From positions 62,001-126,000 of the forward strand of contig NZ_JAKMAJ010000007.1 in the NCBI RefSeq assembly GCF_022378355.1: a stretch of 64,000 nt of DNA, in the 5' to 3' direction. Shown piece after piece: positions 38,285-47,911 of the stretch; the stretch's first letter is position 1, and every line of letters starts with the position of its first letter. Source of the stretch: Brenneria bubanii. Its GTDB lineage: Bacteria > Pseudomonadota > Gammaproteobacteria > Enterobacterales > Enterobacteriaceae. Below the pieces are notes generated by a model. It was not told the origin of the DNA. It saw only the letters and a program-made list of their open reading frames with translations, and did not search any database. The translations under genes were made by a program, and so were the position numbers.

Positions 38285-39001
38285 TCATGACCGCCGTTTT
38301 CCCGGCGCATATCTGCCGGGTAAATTGCGATGCAACAGATTAATTAATGCATCGCTGGCCGGCGTGAGCAGCAACCAGCTTAATCCTACCAATACCACTG
38401 AAAGCGAACCTACCGCAATGTCAGTAAACCAATGGGCGCCGATCATGACTCGGGGCAGTGAAAAAATAACCACAATGGCGGCGCCAATGGCGAATGCGGT
38501 ACGGGTAAAGTAGCGCAGCATAAATGCGGCGAATACCATCAGCATCATGCCATGATCGCCAGGAAAACTGTCTTTGGATGCATCCTTTGCCGGGATGTCG
38601 GTTAAGTCGCTAACCCGGTAGATATCATGAAAAGAGAGGGAAGGGCTGGCATGTTGCACCGGCAATAGATGGCCCAACTGATTCAATATCAAGGCGCTGA
38701 ATAACATAACGACGCCGATGATCAGCAGATGCCGACGTTTCGGGGGCGTGGCTTTGCGATAAAAAGACAGATACAGCAATCCCATCGCCATCAACGCGCA
38801 GGCATCAAATGCCCGTAGGTTGGTTATCGCCACCAGGTTGAGAAACAGCCTGCTCTGCCCCAACAGGTGGTTGAAATAGAAAAAAACATGGCTATCTAGA
38901 CTAAACCAAAAACCATGGTCTGGCGGTAAATACCAGGATAAAAAAAGCCCAATGCCCAATATGTTCAGTAGCAAAATAGATAAAACGTCGCGCCCAGACA
39001 T
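38285..39001 (-). CDS. lpxT: PAP2-family phosphotransferase LpxT (Kdo2-lipid A phosphotransferase)
   Basis: 238 residues from the ATG at 39001, near the E. coli LpxT length (237). Six hydrophobic segments flank the PAP2 motifs: KDSFPGDHGMM (about 145) and RVMIGAHWFTD with the final His. LpxT transfers a phosphate from undecaprenyl pyrophosphate to the 1-phosphate of lipid A on the periplasmic face. It has the same neighbour order as E. coli (mepS-lpxT-yeiR). Confidence 0.9.
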   Translation of the reverse strand: MSGRDVLSILLLNILGIGLFLSWYLPPDHGFWFSLDSHVFFYFNHLLGQSRLFLNLVAITNLRAFDACALMAMGLLYLSFYRKATPPKRRHLLIIGVVMLFSALILNQLGHLLPVQHASPSLSFHDIYRVSDLTDIPAKDASKDSFPGDHGMMLMVFAAFMLRYFTRTAFAIGAAIVVIFSLPRVMIGAHWFTDIAVGSLSVVLVGLSWLLLTPASDALINLLHRNLPGRYAPGKRRS

Positions 39002-39043
39002 AAAATAAATCACTCAGTATAACAATTTAACCAAATGACTATT

Positions 39044-40033
39044 CTATCCTATGGTAGTTAAACAAGCCTTTAACAGCATTGACTGTAAATTATTCCACTC
39101 AGCGGACGTTTCATTAATGAGCTCAATGCGGCTATCTATGGGCGCGACGGCTTTGGTTTCAATGCGCAGATCATTCCCCTGACGGTTGACGATCAGCGTC
39201 CCTTCTTTAATGCGCATAACGCCTTTGACCCGGCTGACTGGCGCCAAGCGAACCCAGTCCAGCAAGGCCGCGGTATCAAAAATGGTTTCCGCGGCGAAAA
39301 TCCAGCCGCAGGCGTAATATCCCTGACCCTGATTTAATGAACGCCGCCAGGATTCATTGCCAGGCAGCCTGAGTGCGGCCAGCCCTTGCTCGGTTTTATG
39401 CCGGTGATGGCGGGCGCCGTCTGGCAGTTCACGCATATTGTGGCGATCTTCATCCAGCCGTTGCCAATCGACCTGTCCCTGAGTGACCATCACCACCTGT
39501 CGCGTGTCGTTATTGTCCTGTCGCCACTGCCGCAATGCGTAGCGATCCGCATCGAGGTAGGCGTCCTGTTTGTTGGCGATGATAATATCAGCGGCAGCCA
39601 ACTGGTCGCGAAAATTTTCATTCCCGGTATAGCGGGCGTCGCTCAGCTGACGCGCATCCAGCAGACATAACGTTGCCTGTAACGTCAGCCAGGGCTGGTA
39701 ACTGGCGCCGGTCAGCAACGAGAGAATCTGTTTCGGGTGACCCAGGCCGGTGGGTTCAATCAGCAGGCGGTGCGGTTTCTTTTGCTGTAATAACATATTC
39801 AGACCGACCTGCATGGGTAAGCCGTTAACGCAACACATACAGCCGCCGGGGATCTCTTTCAATACCGCGCCGCTGTCGGCCAGCAGCGCGCCATCGATGC
39901 CTATTTCGCCAAATTCATTGACCAATACGGCCCAGACTTCATCTTCAGGTTTCTGTGACAGTAGATGGCGGATGGTGGTGGTTTTACCACTGCCAAGAAA
40001 GCCGGTGATGAGATTAACTTTGGTTAGCAACAT
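39044..40033 (-). CDS. yeiR: COG0523-family zinc-binding GTPase YeiR
   Basis: 329 residues. Walker A is GFLGSGKTT (about 11-19), the metal-binding GGCMCC motif is near 66, EPTGLGHP is the switch region and the NKQD motif is at about 154. The C-terminal CobW domain follows. E. coli YeiR binds zinc and hydrolyses GTP, probably in zinc homeostasis. The GGAGG ribosome site is only 2 bp from the ATG; the TTG second codon has normal spacing and could be the true start. Confidence 0.9.
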   Translation of the reverse strand: MLLTKVNLITGFLGSGKTTTIRHLLSQKPEDEVWAVLVNEFGEIGIDGALLADSGAVLKEIPGGCMCCVNGLPMQVGLNMLLQQKKPHRLLIEPTGLGHPKQILSLLTGASYQPWLTLQATLCLLDARQLSDARYTGNENFRDQLAAADIIIANKQDAYLDADRYALRQWRQDNNDTRQVVMVTQGQVDWQRLDEDRHNMRELPDGARHHRHKTEQGLAALRLPGNESWRRSLNQGQGYYACGWIFAAETIFDTAALLDWVRLAPVSRVKGVMRIKEGTLIVNRQGNDLRIETKAVAPIDSRIELINETSAEWNNLQSMLLKACLTTIG

Positions 40034-40162
40034 AACCTCCTATTAAAAAAAGTCTGACAGTGTTGATTAGTATAGGTTTCACCTATCTTACAGCAGAAAT
40101 TGTATTGAATTAATTAATGTTACCCCCCCTGTTGCCGATACCTGAGGCGTTATTGAGGATAA

Positions 40163-40498
40163 ATGGGGTGGTTTATGAGTAGATTGATGCAGTGGGTCTT
40201 TTTCAGCGTACTGGCGCTATGTTCGTTGGCGGCAGGCGCGGTATCGGCATCAGCCGATAATGCGTCGGGTATTATCCGTTTTAGGGGGCAAATCGTCGAG
40301 GATCCTTGCGTGATAAGTACCCGGCAAGCGATGGTCAACCTATCATGCTATCGCGACGGCAAGTCGGTTCCCTACAAGTATAATGCATTGCTGCCGGTAA
40401 CGGCTAACAATGGATTACCGGAGGCGATTGCCGATACGCGTGTCGGTTGGCTCAATCGCGAACGGACGATGGGCGTATTGACCATTATCTATCGGTAA
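40163..40498 (+). CDS. Small secreted type 1 fimbrial-like protein
   Basis: 111 residues; GAGGATAA precedes the ATG, and a second ATG at 40175 is possible. A signal peptide ends near SASA. The mature part begins like a fimbrial subunit: GIIRFRGQIVEDPCVIS, with a second Cys at 62 (NLSC) giving the usual N-terminal disulfide. It is much shorter than a pilin (about 85 mature residues versus 150) and has no chaperone or usher genes nearby. An orphan fimbrial-domain protein; role unknown. Confidence 0.7.
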   Translation: MGWFMSRLMQWVFFSVLALCSLAAGAVSASADNASGIIRFRGQIVEDPCVISTRQAMVNLSCYRDGKSVPYKYNALLPVTANNGLPEAIADTRVGWLNRERTMGVLTIIYR

Positions 40499-40520
40499 TA
40501 AAATACGTTGGTAGTCAATA

Positions 40521-40552
40521 CCAACCTCGCCGCGTTATTGCGGCGCGGTTGG
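40521..40552. terminator. Long hairpin between convergent fimbrial-like gene and yeiP
   Basis: 13-bp arms (CCAACCTCGCCGC / GCGGCGCGGTTGG, one mismatch) with a 6-base loop. There is no T-run directly after the stem on either strand, so it is only a possible terminator for the convergent pair. Confidence 0.4.
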
Positions 40553-40569
40553 CAAAAAGGGGGCAATAC

Positions 40570-41142
40570 TTATTCGGCACGTCCCATATAACGGCGTTCC
40601 GGGATATGAATGCGGATCTTTTCTCCGGCGCTCAGATATTCCGGCACCTGAATGGTAAGACCTGTCGCCATCGTCGCCGGTTTGTTGCGGGCGCTGGCCG
40701 ATGCGCCTTTGATGCCGGGAGCGGTATCAACGATTTCCATGTCCACCGTCTGCGGCAATTCAAGCGCAATAAGTTCACCATCCCAGCTCAATACCTGAAT
40801 ACCCGGCATGCCGCCTTCGGGAATGAATAGCAGTTCTTCTTCTATTTGATCTTTTTTGAAGTTGTATGGCGTGTAGTCCTCGTCATCCATAAAGACGTAC
40901 TCGTCGCCATCAATATAAGAGAAAGTGACCGTCCGACGCGTTAACGAGATGGTATCGAGAATATCATCGCCCTTAAAACGCTCTTCAACCTTTAATCCGG
41001 TGCGCACGTCGGAAAAGCGCATTTTGTACAGCGTACTGGCGCCGCGGGCGCTTGGACTCTGAATATCGATGTCCTTCACCAGCAGCAATTTGCCATTATA
41101 GTTAACGGCCATACCGCGTTTAATTTCGTTCGCTCTTGCCAT
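40570..41142 (-). CDS. yeiP: Elongation factor P-like protein EfpL (YeiP)
   Basis: 190 residues from the ATG at 41142 ([11 protein letters not shown]), with AGGTG at good spacing. It has three OB-like domains as in EF-P. The tip loop of domain I reads [11 protein letters not shown], with Arg where EF-P has its modified Lys. That is the mark of the YeiP/EfpL subgroup, which relieves ribosome pausing without the Lys modification. Confidence 0.93.
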   Translation of the reverse strand: MARANEIKRGMAVNYNGKLLLVKDIDIQSPSARGASTLYKMRFSDVRTGLKVEERFKGDDILDTISLTRRTVTFSYIDGDEYVFMDDEDYTPYNFKKDQIEEELLFIPEGGMPGIQVLSWDGELIALELPQTVDMEIVDTAPGIKGASASARNKPATMATGLTIQVPEYLSAGEKIRIHIPERRYMGRAE

Positions 41143-41356
41143 ATAAAACACCTGTCGATGAGGAGTGAGATTTTTGTGGCGACACGTTACTCGCGCGGCA
41201 GGATTCAGGCAAGCAGGATTTCATGCGCGCACATTTTTGTTGTCAGCGTTAATGTCGATTACGTGCGTATAATATGAACAAAGGTTGGTGTTCGCCCGAA
41301 TGGCTGTTATGTTGGCGGATGATCCTTCCTTTTCCGGCCTGCCGGGGAGTCTGCTG

Positions 41357-41635
41357 ATGGACTGTCGTTCAGGTTGCGGCGCATGTTGCATCGCCCCGTC
41401 GATTTCCACCCCGTTGCCCGGCATGCCCAATGGCAAACCGGCTAATACGCCCTGTATTCATCTGGATGTAAATATGCGCTGTGGAATATTTCATTCGCCG
41501 CATAGACCTGCCGTCTGCGCCGGGTTACAGGCGCGCGCCGATATGTGTTTCAGTCATCGCGACGAGGCGCTTGTCTACCTGATCAAGCTGGAAACCGATA
41601 CGGCGCCGGAGATACTGCCGCCTAGGCGTCTTTGA
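41357..41635 (+). CDS. YkgJ/YeiW-family cysteine-cluster protein
   Basis: 92 residues from the ATG at 41357 ([17 protein letters not shown]), with GGGGAG 7 bp upstream; the frame extends 24 codons upstream but E. coli YeiW starts here. The CxxxCxxCC cluster plus downstream Cys residues (PCIH, MRCGIF, AVCAGL, DMCF) suggest a bound metal, probably Zn or Fe-S. Function unknown. The end overlaps convergent setB by 14 bp. Confidence 0.88.
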   Translation: MDCRSGCGACCIAPSISTPLPGMPNGKPANTPCIHLDVNMRCGIFHSPHRPAVCAGLQARADMCFSHRDEALVYLIKLETDTAPEILPPRRL

Positions 41636-42800
41636 TTCGCCACATACAATAACCTGAGCCGGCGATCATAAACAGCGCGATAAAAAACACGGCGTGATAA
41701 TTCCAGATCTCCGCCACAACCCCGGCCAGCGAACCGGAGACAATCCAGCCTGCGCGGCCGGTATTGGTAAAAAGCGTGGTTGCCGCGCCCGCCTGACCGG
41801 GCATCAGATCCTGAAAATACAGCATGCCGATCCCGGCGAGAATACCGATAAAAACAGCGTTCAGCAGCTGTAAGGCCAGCAGGGCGATTTCGCTGTCGAG
41901 AAGCAACAGGCCCGTATAGAAAAACAGTCCGGACAGCACGGCCAACCGCATCAGAAAGCGTTTGCCAAAGCGTCTGGCGACATAGCCGGCGATCAGCATC
42001 GCCGGGATTTCCAGTCCGGCGGCGGTGCCCATCATAATCCCGGCCAGTTTCTCCGGCAGATGAAGCTCATTCACCAAATACAGCGGCATATTGATGATGT
42101 AAATGCCGTTACATGTCCACATTAGCGTACAGGCGGCAAACAATAGCAGCGTATCACGGCGATTATGGCGCGGCGCCTCCAGGGTCGCCGTGGTTCTAAC
42201 CGCAGCCTTCGGCATGGAGGGAAGAAAACACCTGACCAAAAGGCCGCAGACCACAAATACGACGCCCGCCGTCAGATACATGGCGGTGAAACCAAAACCC
42301 AGCGCCAGGGCAAATGCCAGCGGCGGACCAATAACCCAGGAAAGAGAGATCTGCGCGCGCAATATGGAACTGAACATCGCCGCTTCACGGCCAGTACGGT
42401 CCGCATGCTCCCGCGCCAGGGCGAATAGCTGCGGATTTGCCGTCGACCCAAAACTGCTGAGCAGCACGCCGACAAACAGCAGAATAAAATAGTTGCGGTT
42501 CCAGGCGAATAAAATACAGGCCAGCGCGCCCAGTAAACAGCATTGGAAAATAAGCGTTTTGCGATCGCCGCGCCGGTCTGAACGCGTTGCCAGCATCTGG
42601 CTGACGATAATGCCGATAACGGCGCTGCCGGTATAAAACATCCCAACCAGAAACGGTCGCACCTGCACTTCATTCGAAAGGAAAAGACTCAGCGTCGGCA
42701 GCTGTAATGCGCCGGCAATGCCAGTCAGAAAGGCGATAACGAGGAACGCGGGCGAAGTCAGGTCGGGCTGACGTCGAGCAGAGCTGACGGATGTGTGCAT
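41622..42800 (-). CDS. setB: Sugar efflux transporter SetB
   Basis: 392 residues with 12 membrane segments. It is a member of the Set/Sot MFS family ([19 protein letters not shown], loop [12 protein letters not shown]). E. coli SetB exports lactose and glucose analogues and has been linked to chromosome segregation. It is divergent from fruBKA as in E. coli. Confidence 0.9.
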   Translation of the reverse strand: MHTSVSSARRQPDLTSPAFLVIAFLTGIAGALQLPTLSLFLSNEVQVRPFLVGMFYTGSAVIGIIVSQMLATRSDRRGDRKTLIFQCCLLGALACILFAWNRNYFILLFVGVLLSSFGSTANPQLFALAREHADRTGREAAMFSSILRAQISLSWVIGPPLAFALALGFGFTAMYLTAGVVFVVCGLLVRCFLPSMPKAAVRTTATLEAPRHNRRDTLLLFAACTLMWTCNGIYIINMPLYLVNELHLPEKLAGIMMGTAAGLEIPAMLIAGYVARRFGKRFLMRLAVLSGLFFYTGLLLLDSEIALLALQLLNAVFIGILAGIGMLYFQDLMPGQAGAATTLFTNTGRAGWIVSGSLAGVVAEIWNYHAVFFIALFMIAGSGYCMWRIKDA

Positions 42801-42959
42801 ACGGTGACAAGGCTTAAAAAGCCGGTAGATGATGGCGTGAGCGCGTCATGTTACGCCGCTTTATAAAAAAACAGAAAACCTGTTTTGATATTTTTCTTCA
42901 GCAACACTTCAGCTAAATACGCATTTTTATCATACCAGAATGCAGTCTGGCGGCTAAAA

Positions 42960-42975
42960 TGTGCGTGATGTCATA
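42960..42975. promoter_or_regulatory. Candidate CRP site in the setB-fruB intergenic region
   Basis: TGTGC, 6 bases, TCATA: 8 of 10 conserved positions of the CRP consensus TGTGA-N6-TCACA. The location between setB and fruB suits catabolite control. Confidence 0.4.
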
Positions 42976-43035
42976 AATTCGTTACGTCAATGGCGCAGAA
43001 CACTTGCATAAACGGCGTAATGGAAACAGACTCAT

Positions 43036-43047
43036 TGAAACGTTTCA
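43036..43047. promoter_or_regulatory. Cra (FruR) operator 1 of fruBKA
   Basis: TGAAACGTTTCA is a perfect palindrome and an ideal Cra site, about 90 bp before fruB. The E. coli fruBKA promoter has comparable Cra operators. Confidence 0.88.
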
Positions 43048-43060
43048 GCGATACTTTTTG

Positions 43061-43072
43061 TGAAACGCTTTT
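43061..43072. promoter_or_regulatory. Cra-like half operator 2
   Basis: TGAAACGCTTTT keeps the left half of the Cra site with a degraded right half. It lies 25 bp after operator 1, between the two strong sites. Confidence 0.5.
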
Positions 43073-43102
43073 CTCAATAGACACATTTTTTCTCATAAAA
43101 GC

Positions 43103-43114
43103 TGAAACGATTCA
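43103..43114. promoter_or_regulatory. Cra (FruR) operator 3 of fruBKA
   Basis: TGAAACGATTCA, a near-perfect palindrome, 24 bp before the fruB ATG. Confidence 0.85.
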
Positions 43115-43137
43115 ATCTTCAGCAAGAGAGGAGAGCC

Positions 43138-44271
43138 ATGTTCCAGTTGTCACAGCAAGACATTCATTTAGGCGCGGTAGCCAGCAGCAAGCAGGAAGCT
43201 ATACAGCTTGTTGCTTCGGCACTGACTCAGGCCGGGTGTGTTAGCGCAGCATATGTCGATGGCATGTTGAAGCGCGAGACGCAGACATCCACTTATCTGG
43301 GGAATGGCATCGCTATCCCTCACGGCACCACGGATACCCGTGATTTGGTACTGAACACGGGCGTTCAGGTATTTCAGTTCCCTCAGGGCATCGCCTGGGG
43401 GGAAGATCAAACGGCCTATGTGGTATTGGGCATCGCGGCGCGATCGGATGAACATTTGGCGCTGTTGCGCCAGCTGACGCATGTACTGAGCGACGATCGC
43501 GTTGCGGAACGTTTGGCAAGCACGACGTCGGCGGAAGAGCTTCGCAGCCTGTTGATGGGCGAGCAGCAATTGCCGGAGTTCCGTTTGGATACTTCGCTGA
43601 TTTCGCTTGATGTGGCAACCGACAATCTGCTGACGTTACAAGCGCTGAATGCCGGTCGTTTGCAGCAGATTGGCGCCGTCGACGCCAGCTTCGTCAGCCA
43701 TGTCGTGAGCAATAAGCCACTGAGTCTGGGGCAGGGCATCTGGTTCAGCGACAGCGCTGAAGGCAACCTCAGCAGCGCCGCCGCCATTGCCCGTCCGGCT
43801 GCGCCTTTCGATGTCGATGGCGAATCCGTCGCGTTGCTCGTGACGTTCGCCGCAGCAGACGATCAGGCTTACGAACCAATCGATTATCTGACGAAACTGT
43901 TGAGCGAACAAAAAGCTGAACGCCTGCTGAAAGCCGATGCGTCGACTTTGCTGGCCTTGCTGACCAGTGATGTGCAGGAGGAAGTCGGGGTATCGACGGC
44001 AGAGTTTACCGTGCGCAATGAGCATGGTCTGCACGCGCGTCCGGGTACGATGTTGGTTAACGTGATTAAACAGTTCAGCAGCGATGTTACCGTCACGAAC
44101 CTTGATGGTACGGGCAAACCGGTTAACGGCCGCAGCCTGATGAAAGTCATCGCGCTGGGCGTGAAGAAAGGTCACAAGCTACGCTTTACGGCGAGCGGCA
44201 GCGATGCTGAGCAAGCATTGACCGCAATTGGTGAAGCAATTAATTCTGGCTTAGGCGAGGGGGCAGCATGA
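43138..44271 (+). CDS. fruB: Fructose PTS diphosphoryl transfer protein FruB (EIIA-HPr fusion)
   Basis: 377 residues; GAGGAG precedes the ATG. It has an N-terminal EIIA-Fru domain with the phospho-His at 62 (NGIAIPHGT), a central module and a C-terminal HPr-like domain with EHGLHARPG (His about 299). It accepts phosphate from enzyme I and passes it to FruA. It is first in fruBKA, and its stop overlaps fruK by 4 bp. Confidence 0.96.
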   Translation: MFQLSQQDIHLGAVASSKQEAIQLVASALTQAGCVSAAYVDGMLKRETQTSTYLGNGIAIPHGTTDTRDLVLNTGVQVFQFPQGIAWGEDQTAYVVLGIAARSDEHLALLRQLTHVLSDDRVAERLASTTSAEELRSLLMGEQQLPEFRLDTSLISLDVATDNLLTLQALNAGRLQQIGAVDASFVSHVVSNKPLSLGQGIWFSDSAEGNLSSAAAIARPAAPFDVDGESVALLVTFAAADDQAYEPIDYLTKLLSEQKAERLLKADASTLLALLTSDVQEEVGVSTAEFTVRNEHGLHARPGTMLVNVIKQFSSDVTVTNLDGTGKPVNGRSLMKVIALGVKKGHKLRFTASGSDAEQALTAIGEAINSGLGEGAA

Positions 44272-45206
44272 GCAGGCGAGTCGCCACCATTACCCTGAAT
44301 CCGGCTTATGATCTGGTCGGCTATTGTCCTGAAATTGAAAGGGGCGAGGTCAACCTGGTTCAAACAGCGGGTCTGCATGCCGCAGGCAAAGGTATCAACG
44401 TTGCCAAGGTACTGAAAGATCTCGGGATTGATGTCACGGTGGGTGGGTTCCTGGGGAAAGACAATCAGGACGGTTTCCAACAGTTGTTCAGTGAACTGGG
44501 CATTGCAAACCGTTTCCAGGTTGTACCGGGACGTACGCGCATCAACGTCAAACTGACGGAAAAAGACGGAGATGTTACCGATCTCAATTTCTCGGGATTT
44601 GAAGTGACGCCGCAAGACTGGCAGCGCTTCGTTAATGATTCTCTTAGTTGGTTGGGGCAGTTCGATATGGTCGCCGTCAGCGGCAGTTTGCCTGCCGGCG
44701 TTGATCCGGATGCTTTTACCGACTGGATGTCCCGGTTACGTAGTCATTGTCCGTGCATTATTTTTGACAGCAGTCGTGATGCGCTGGTTGCTGGGTTGAA
44801 AGCCTCGCCATGGCTGGTGAAACCCAACCGCCGTGAATTGGAAATCTGGGCGGGACGTAAATTACCGACGCTGGATGACGTGGTCGATGCCGCGCATGCG
44901 CTGCGCGAGCAAGGAATTGCCCATGTCGTGATCTCGCTGGGCGCCGAAGGCGCGCTGTGGGTGAACGCCTCGGGCGCCTGGCTGGCAAAACCGCCTGCTT
45001 GTGAAGTGATCAGTACGGTGGGCGCCGGCGACTCCATGGTCGGAGGACTGATTTATGGCTTATTAATGCGTGAGTCCAGTGAACACACTTTGCGTCTGGC
45101 AACGGCGGTTGCGGCACTCGCAGTGAGCCAGAGTAATGTTGGTATTACCGACCGTCCTCAGTTGGCTGCAATGATGGCACGCGTCGATCTGAAACCCTTT
45201 AACTGA
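44268..45206 (+). CDS. fruK: 1-phosphofructokinase FruK
   Basis: 312 residues, PfkB family. It has [17 protein letters not shown] near the N-terminus and the catalytic [10 protein letters not shown] (about 250). It phosphorylates fructose 1-phosphate to fructose 1,6-bisphosphate. The start overlaps fruB (ATGA), and fruA begins 16 bp later. Confidence 0.97.
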   Translation: MSRRVATITLNPAYDLVGYCPEIERGEVNLVQTAGLHAAGKGINVAKVLKDLGIDVTVGGFLGKDNQDGFQQLFSELGIANRFQVVPGRTRINVKLTEKDGDVTDLNFSGFEVTPQDWQRFVNDSLSWLGQFDMVAVSGSLPAGVDPDAFTDWMSRLRSHCPCIIFDSSRDALVAGLKASPWLVKPNRRELEIWAGRKLPTLDDVVDAAHALREQGIAHVVISLGAEGALWVNASGAWLAKPPACEVISTVGAGDSMVGGLIYGLLMRESSEHTLRLATAVAALAVSQSNVGITDRPQLAAMMARVDLKPFN

Positions 45207-45222
45207 CAGCAGGAGACGAACA

Positions 45223-46917
45223 ATGAAGACGCTGCTGATTTTAGATAAATCACTGGGTCTGGCGAGAAGCCGGCTGGTGAGTAATCTGCTCGGCTCAGCC
45301 GCTGCGAAAGCAGGGCTGACGTTGACACAACAGGCTGATGACGCGGAGCTGGCGATCGTTCTTGGCACTGCCGCCGCGGCGGACTCGGCGCTGAATGGCA
45401 AACAGGTCTATGTTGGCGATGTTGAACTGGCCGCGAGTCAACCAGAGGCGTTCCTTGAGAAGGCGAAGGCTGAAGCAGCGACTTATCAGGCTGCGGCAGC
45501 GGCCGCAACGCCGGTTCAGCAAAGCAATTCGGCAAAACGTATCGTCGCCGTAACGGCATGCCCGACGGGCGTGGCGCATACGTTCATGGCCGCGGAAGCC
45601 ATTGAAACCGAAGCGAAGAAACGCGGCTGGTGGGTTAAGGTGGAAACGCGCGGCTCTGTCGGCGCGGGGAATCCCATCACGCAGGAAGAAGTTGAGCAGG
45701 CCGATGTGGTTATCGTCGCTGCGGACATAGAAGTCGATCTGAGCAAATTCGCCGGTAAGAAAATGTACCGCACCTCCACCGGTCTGGCGTTGAAAAAGAC
45801 CGCGCAGGAGCTGGATAAGGCGCTGGCGGAAGCGACGGTTTATCAGCCGAGCGGACAAAGCGGCACCGAGAAGACCGGCCAGGCGAAAAAAGGCGGTACG
45901 GGGCCTTATAGCCACCTGTTGACCGGGGTGTCTTACATGTTGCCGGTGGTGGTCGCCGGCGGGTTGTGTATCGCGCTGTCGTTTATGTTTGGTATTGAAG
46001 CGTTTAAGGAGCCGGGAACGCTGGCCGCCGCGCTGAAAACGGTGGGTGATTCCGCGTTTATGCTGATGGTTCCGGTGTTGGCCGGATATATCGCGTTTTC
46101 CATTGCCGACCGTCCTGGCCTGGCGCCGGGTTTAGTCGGCGGCGTATTGGCGAATACCATGGGCGCCGGGTTCCTGGGTGGGATTATCGCAGGTTTTCTG
46201 GCGGGCTATATCGCCAGAGCAATCAACAAGCATATCCACTTGCCGCAAAGTATGTCGGCGCTGAAGCCGATCTTGATTATCCCGCTACTGGCCACCCTGA
46301 TCATGGGCTTAATCATGGTATACGGCGTAGGTACGCCGGTAGCCAAGATTCTGACCGGTTTGACCGACTGGCTGCAATCGATGGGGACGGCCAATGCGGT
46401 AATTCTGGGCGCTATCCTGGGCGGCATGATGTGTACCGACATGGGCGGACCGGTAAACAAAGTGGCCTATGTATTTGGCACCACATTGTTGAGCAGCCAG
46501 ATATACGGCCCTATGGCGGCGATTATGGCGGGGGGCATGGTGCCGCCGTTGGCGATGGGTCTGGCGACCTTGCTGGCCGGCAAGAAGTTCAATCCAACAG
46601 AACGCGAAGGAGGAAAAGCCGCGTTGGTCCTGGGACTGTGCTTTATCTCTGAAGGGGCTATTCCGTTCGCTGCCCGCGATCCTATTCGCGTATTGCCATC
46701 CTGCATCATCGGCGGCGCGCTGACAGGCGCTATTTCGATGGCGGTGGGGGCTAAGCTGATGGCTCCGCACGGCGGTCTGTTTGTTCTGCTGATCCCCAGC
46801 GCGATTACGCCGGTATTGGGTTATCTGCTGGCGATTATCGCCGGAACCGTGGTTGCCGGCGTGCTGTATGCCTTCCTCAAACGACCGGATGAAGAATTGG
46901 TGAAAACGGACGCTTAA
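45223..46917 (+). CDS. fruA: Fructose PTS permease FruA (EIIB'BC)
   Basis: 564 residues. An N-terminal degenerate EIIB' domain is followed by an active EIIB with Cys113 in ACPTGVAHTF. The EIIC membrane domain (about 230-550) includes GPVNKVAYVFGTTL and EGAIPFAARDP. It imports fructose as fructose 1-phosphate. Last gene of fruBKA. Confidence 0.97.
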   Translation: MKTLLILDKSLGLARSRLVSNLLGSAAAKAGLTLTQQADDAELAIVLGTAAAADSALNGKQVYVGDVELAASQPEAFLEKAKAEAATYQAAAAAATPVQQSNSAKRIVAVTACPTGVAHTFMAAEAIETEAKKRGWWVKVETRGSVGAGNPITQEEVEQADVVIVAADIEVDLSKFAGKKMYRTSTGLALKKTAQELDKALAEATVYQPSGQSGTEKTGQAKKGGTGPYSHLLTGVSYMLPVVVAGGLCIALSFMFGIEAFKEPGTLAAALKTVGDSAFMLMVPVLAGYIAFSIADRPGLAPGLVGGVLANTMGAGFLGGIIAGFLAGYIARAINKHIHLPQSMSALKPILIIPLLATLIMGLIMVYGVGTPVAKILTGLTDWLQSMGTANAVILGAILGGMMCTDMGGPVNKVAYVFGTTLLSSQIYGPMAAIMAGGMVPPLAMGLATLLAGKKFNPTEREGGKAALVLGLCFISEGAIPFAARDPIRVLPSCIIGGALTGAISMAVGAKLMAPHGGLFVLLIPSAITPVLGYLLAIIAGTVVAGVLYAFLKRPDEELVKTDA

Positions 46918-46946
46918 CCGCGTGCGTCGTTATACAAGGATGTCGT

Positions 46947-46991
46947 GAAACGGGGCCGGTTGGCGATACCAACCGGCCCCGTTTCCTTTTT
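46947..46991 (+). terminator. Rho-independent terminator of fruBKA
   Basis: Perfect 17-bp GC-rich stem (GAAACGGGGCCGGTTGG and its complement) with a 5-base loop followed by CTTTTT. It lies 30 bp after fruA and just before the end of convergent nfo. Confidence 0.92.
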
Positions 46992-47002
46992 AGCGCAGTC
47001 CA

Positions 47003-47842
47003 TCAAATTTGCGATTTAAGCCAGGCGATTTCCTCCGGCCAGATGTCCGGATTGACGGTTTCCAGGATCAGGGGAATAGCGTCAAAACGCTTATCTCCCA
47101 TGATGTAGCTGAAGGCCGTTTTACCGATATTCCCTTCGCCCAGGCTATGGTGACGGTCAACGCGGCTGTTGAATTCGCTTTTGGCGTCGTTCAGATGCAT
47201 TCCGCGTAAATAGTGAAAACCGACCACCTTGTCGAACTCAGAAAAGGTTTTCTCGCAGCTCTCCACCGTACGCAGATCATAACCGCCAGCGAAGGCGTGA
47301 CAGGTGTCAATGCAAACCCCTACGCGGCTTTTGTCTTCAACGCCGGCGATAATGGCGGCCAGGTGTTCAAAACGAAATCCCAGATTGCTGCCTTGCCCGG
47401 CGGTATTCTCGATAACCGCGGTAACGCCTTCCGTTGCCTGCAGGGCGATATTGATTGACTCGGCAATGCGCGCCAGACAGCGTTCTTCATCAATCTGCTT
47501 CAGATGACTGCCGGGATGAAAGTTGAGCAGGCTCAGCCCCAGTTGCTGACAACGCGACATCTCGTCTATAAAGGCGGTGCGCGACTTTGCCAACGCCTCG
47601 GCCTCGGGATGACCAAGATTAATCAGATAGCTGTCGTGCGGTAAAATTTGCGCCGGCGTATAGGCATAGGCGGCACAGGCCGTTTTAAATCGTTCAATCA
47701 GATCCGGCGTCAGCGGCGCGGCCCGCCATTGACGCTGATTTTTGGTGAACAAGGCGAAAGCCGTTGCCTGCAGCTCATGAGCGCGTATGACCGCCTGATC
47801 GACACCGCCTGCCGCACTGACATGCGCACCTACGTATTTCAT
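47003..47842 (-). CDS. nfo: Endonuclease IV (AP endonuclease) Nfo
   Basis: 279 residues, AP endonuclease family 2. It starts [13 protein letters not shown] and carries metal-binding motifs ([36 protein letters not shown]). It cuts 5' of abasic sites and repairs oxidised 3' ends, and in E. coli it is SoxRS-induced. GAGGAG lies 6 bp ahead of the ATG. Confidence 0.97.
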   Translation of the reverse strand: MKYVGAHVSAAGGVDQAVIRAHELQATAFALFTKNQRQWRAAPLTPDLIERFKTACAAYAYTPAQILPHDSYLINLGHPEAEALAKSRTAFIDEMSRCQQLGLSLLNFHPGSHLKQIDEERCLARIAESINIALQATEGVTAVIENTAGQGSNLGFRFEHLAAIIAGVEDKSRVGVCIDTCHAFAGGYDLRTVESCEKTFSEFDKVVGFHYLRGMHLNDAKSEFNSRVDRHHSLGEGNIGKTAFSYIMGDKRFDAIPLILETVNPDIWPEEIAWLKSQI

Positions 47843-47911
47843 GATGTTCTCCTCATTAGTGACGGCGCATTATGGCATCGTCGCTCAGGTTAACCAGTCG
47901 TTAAGCGTTAA

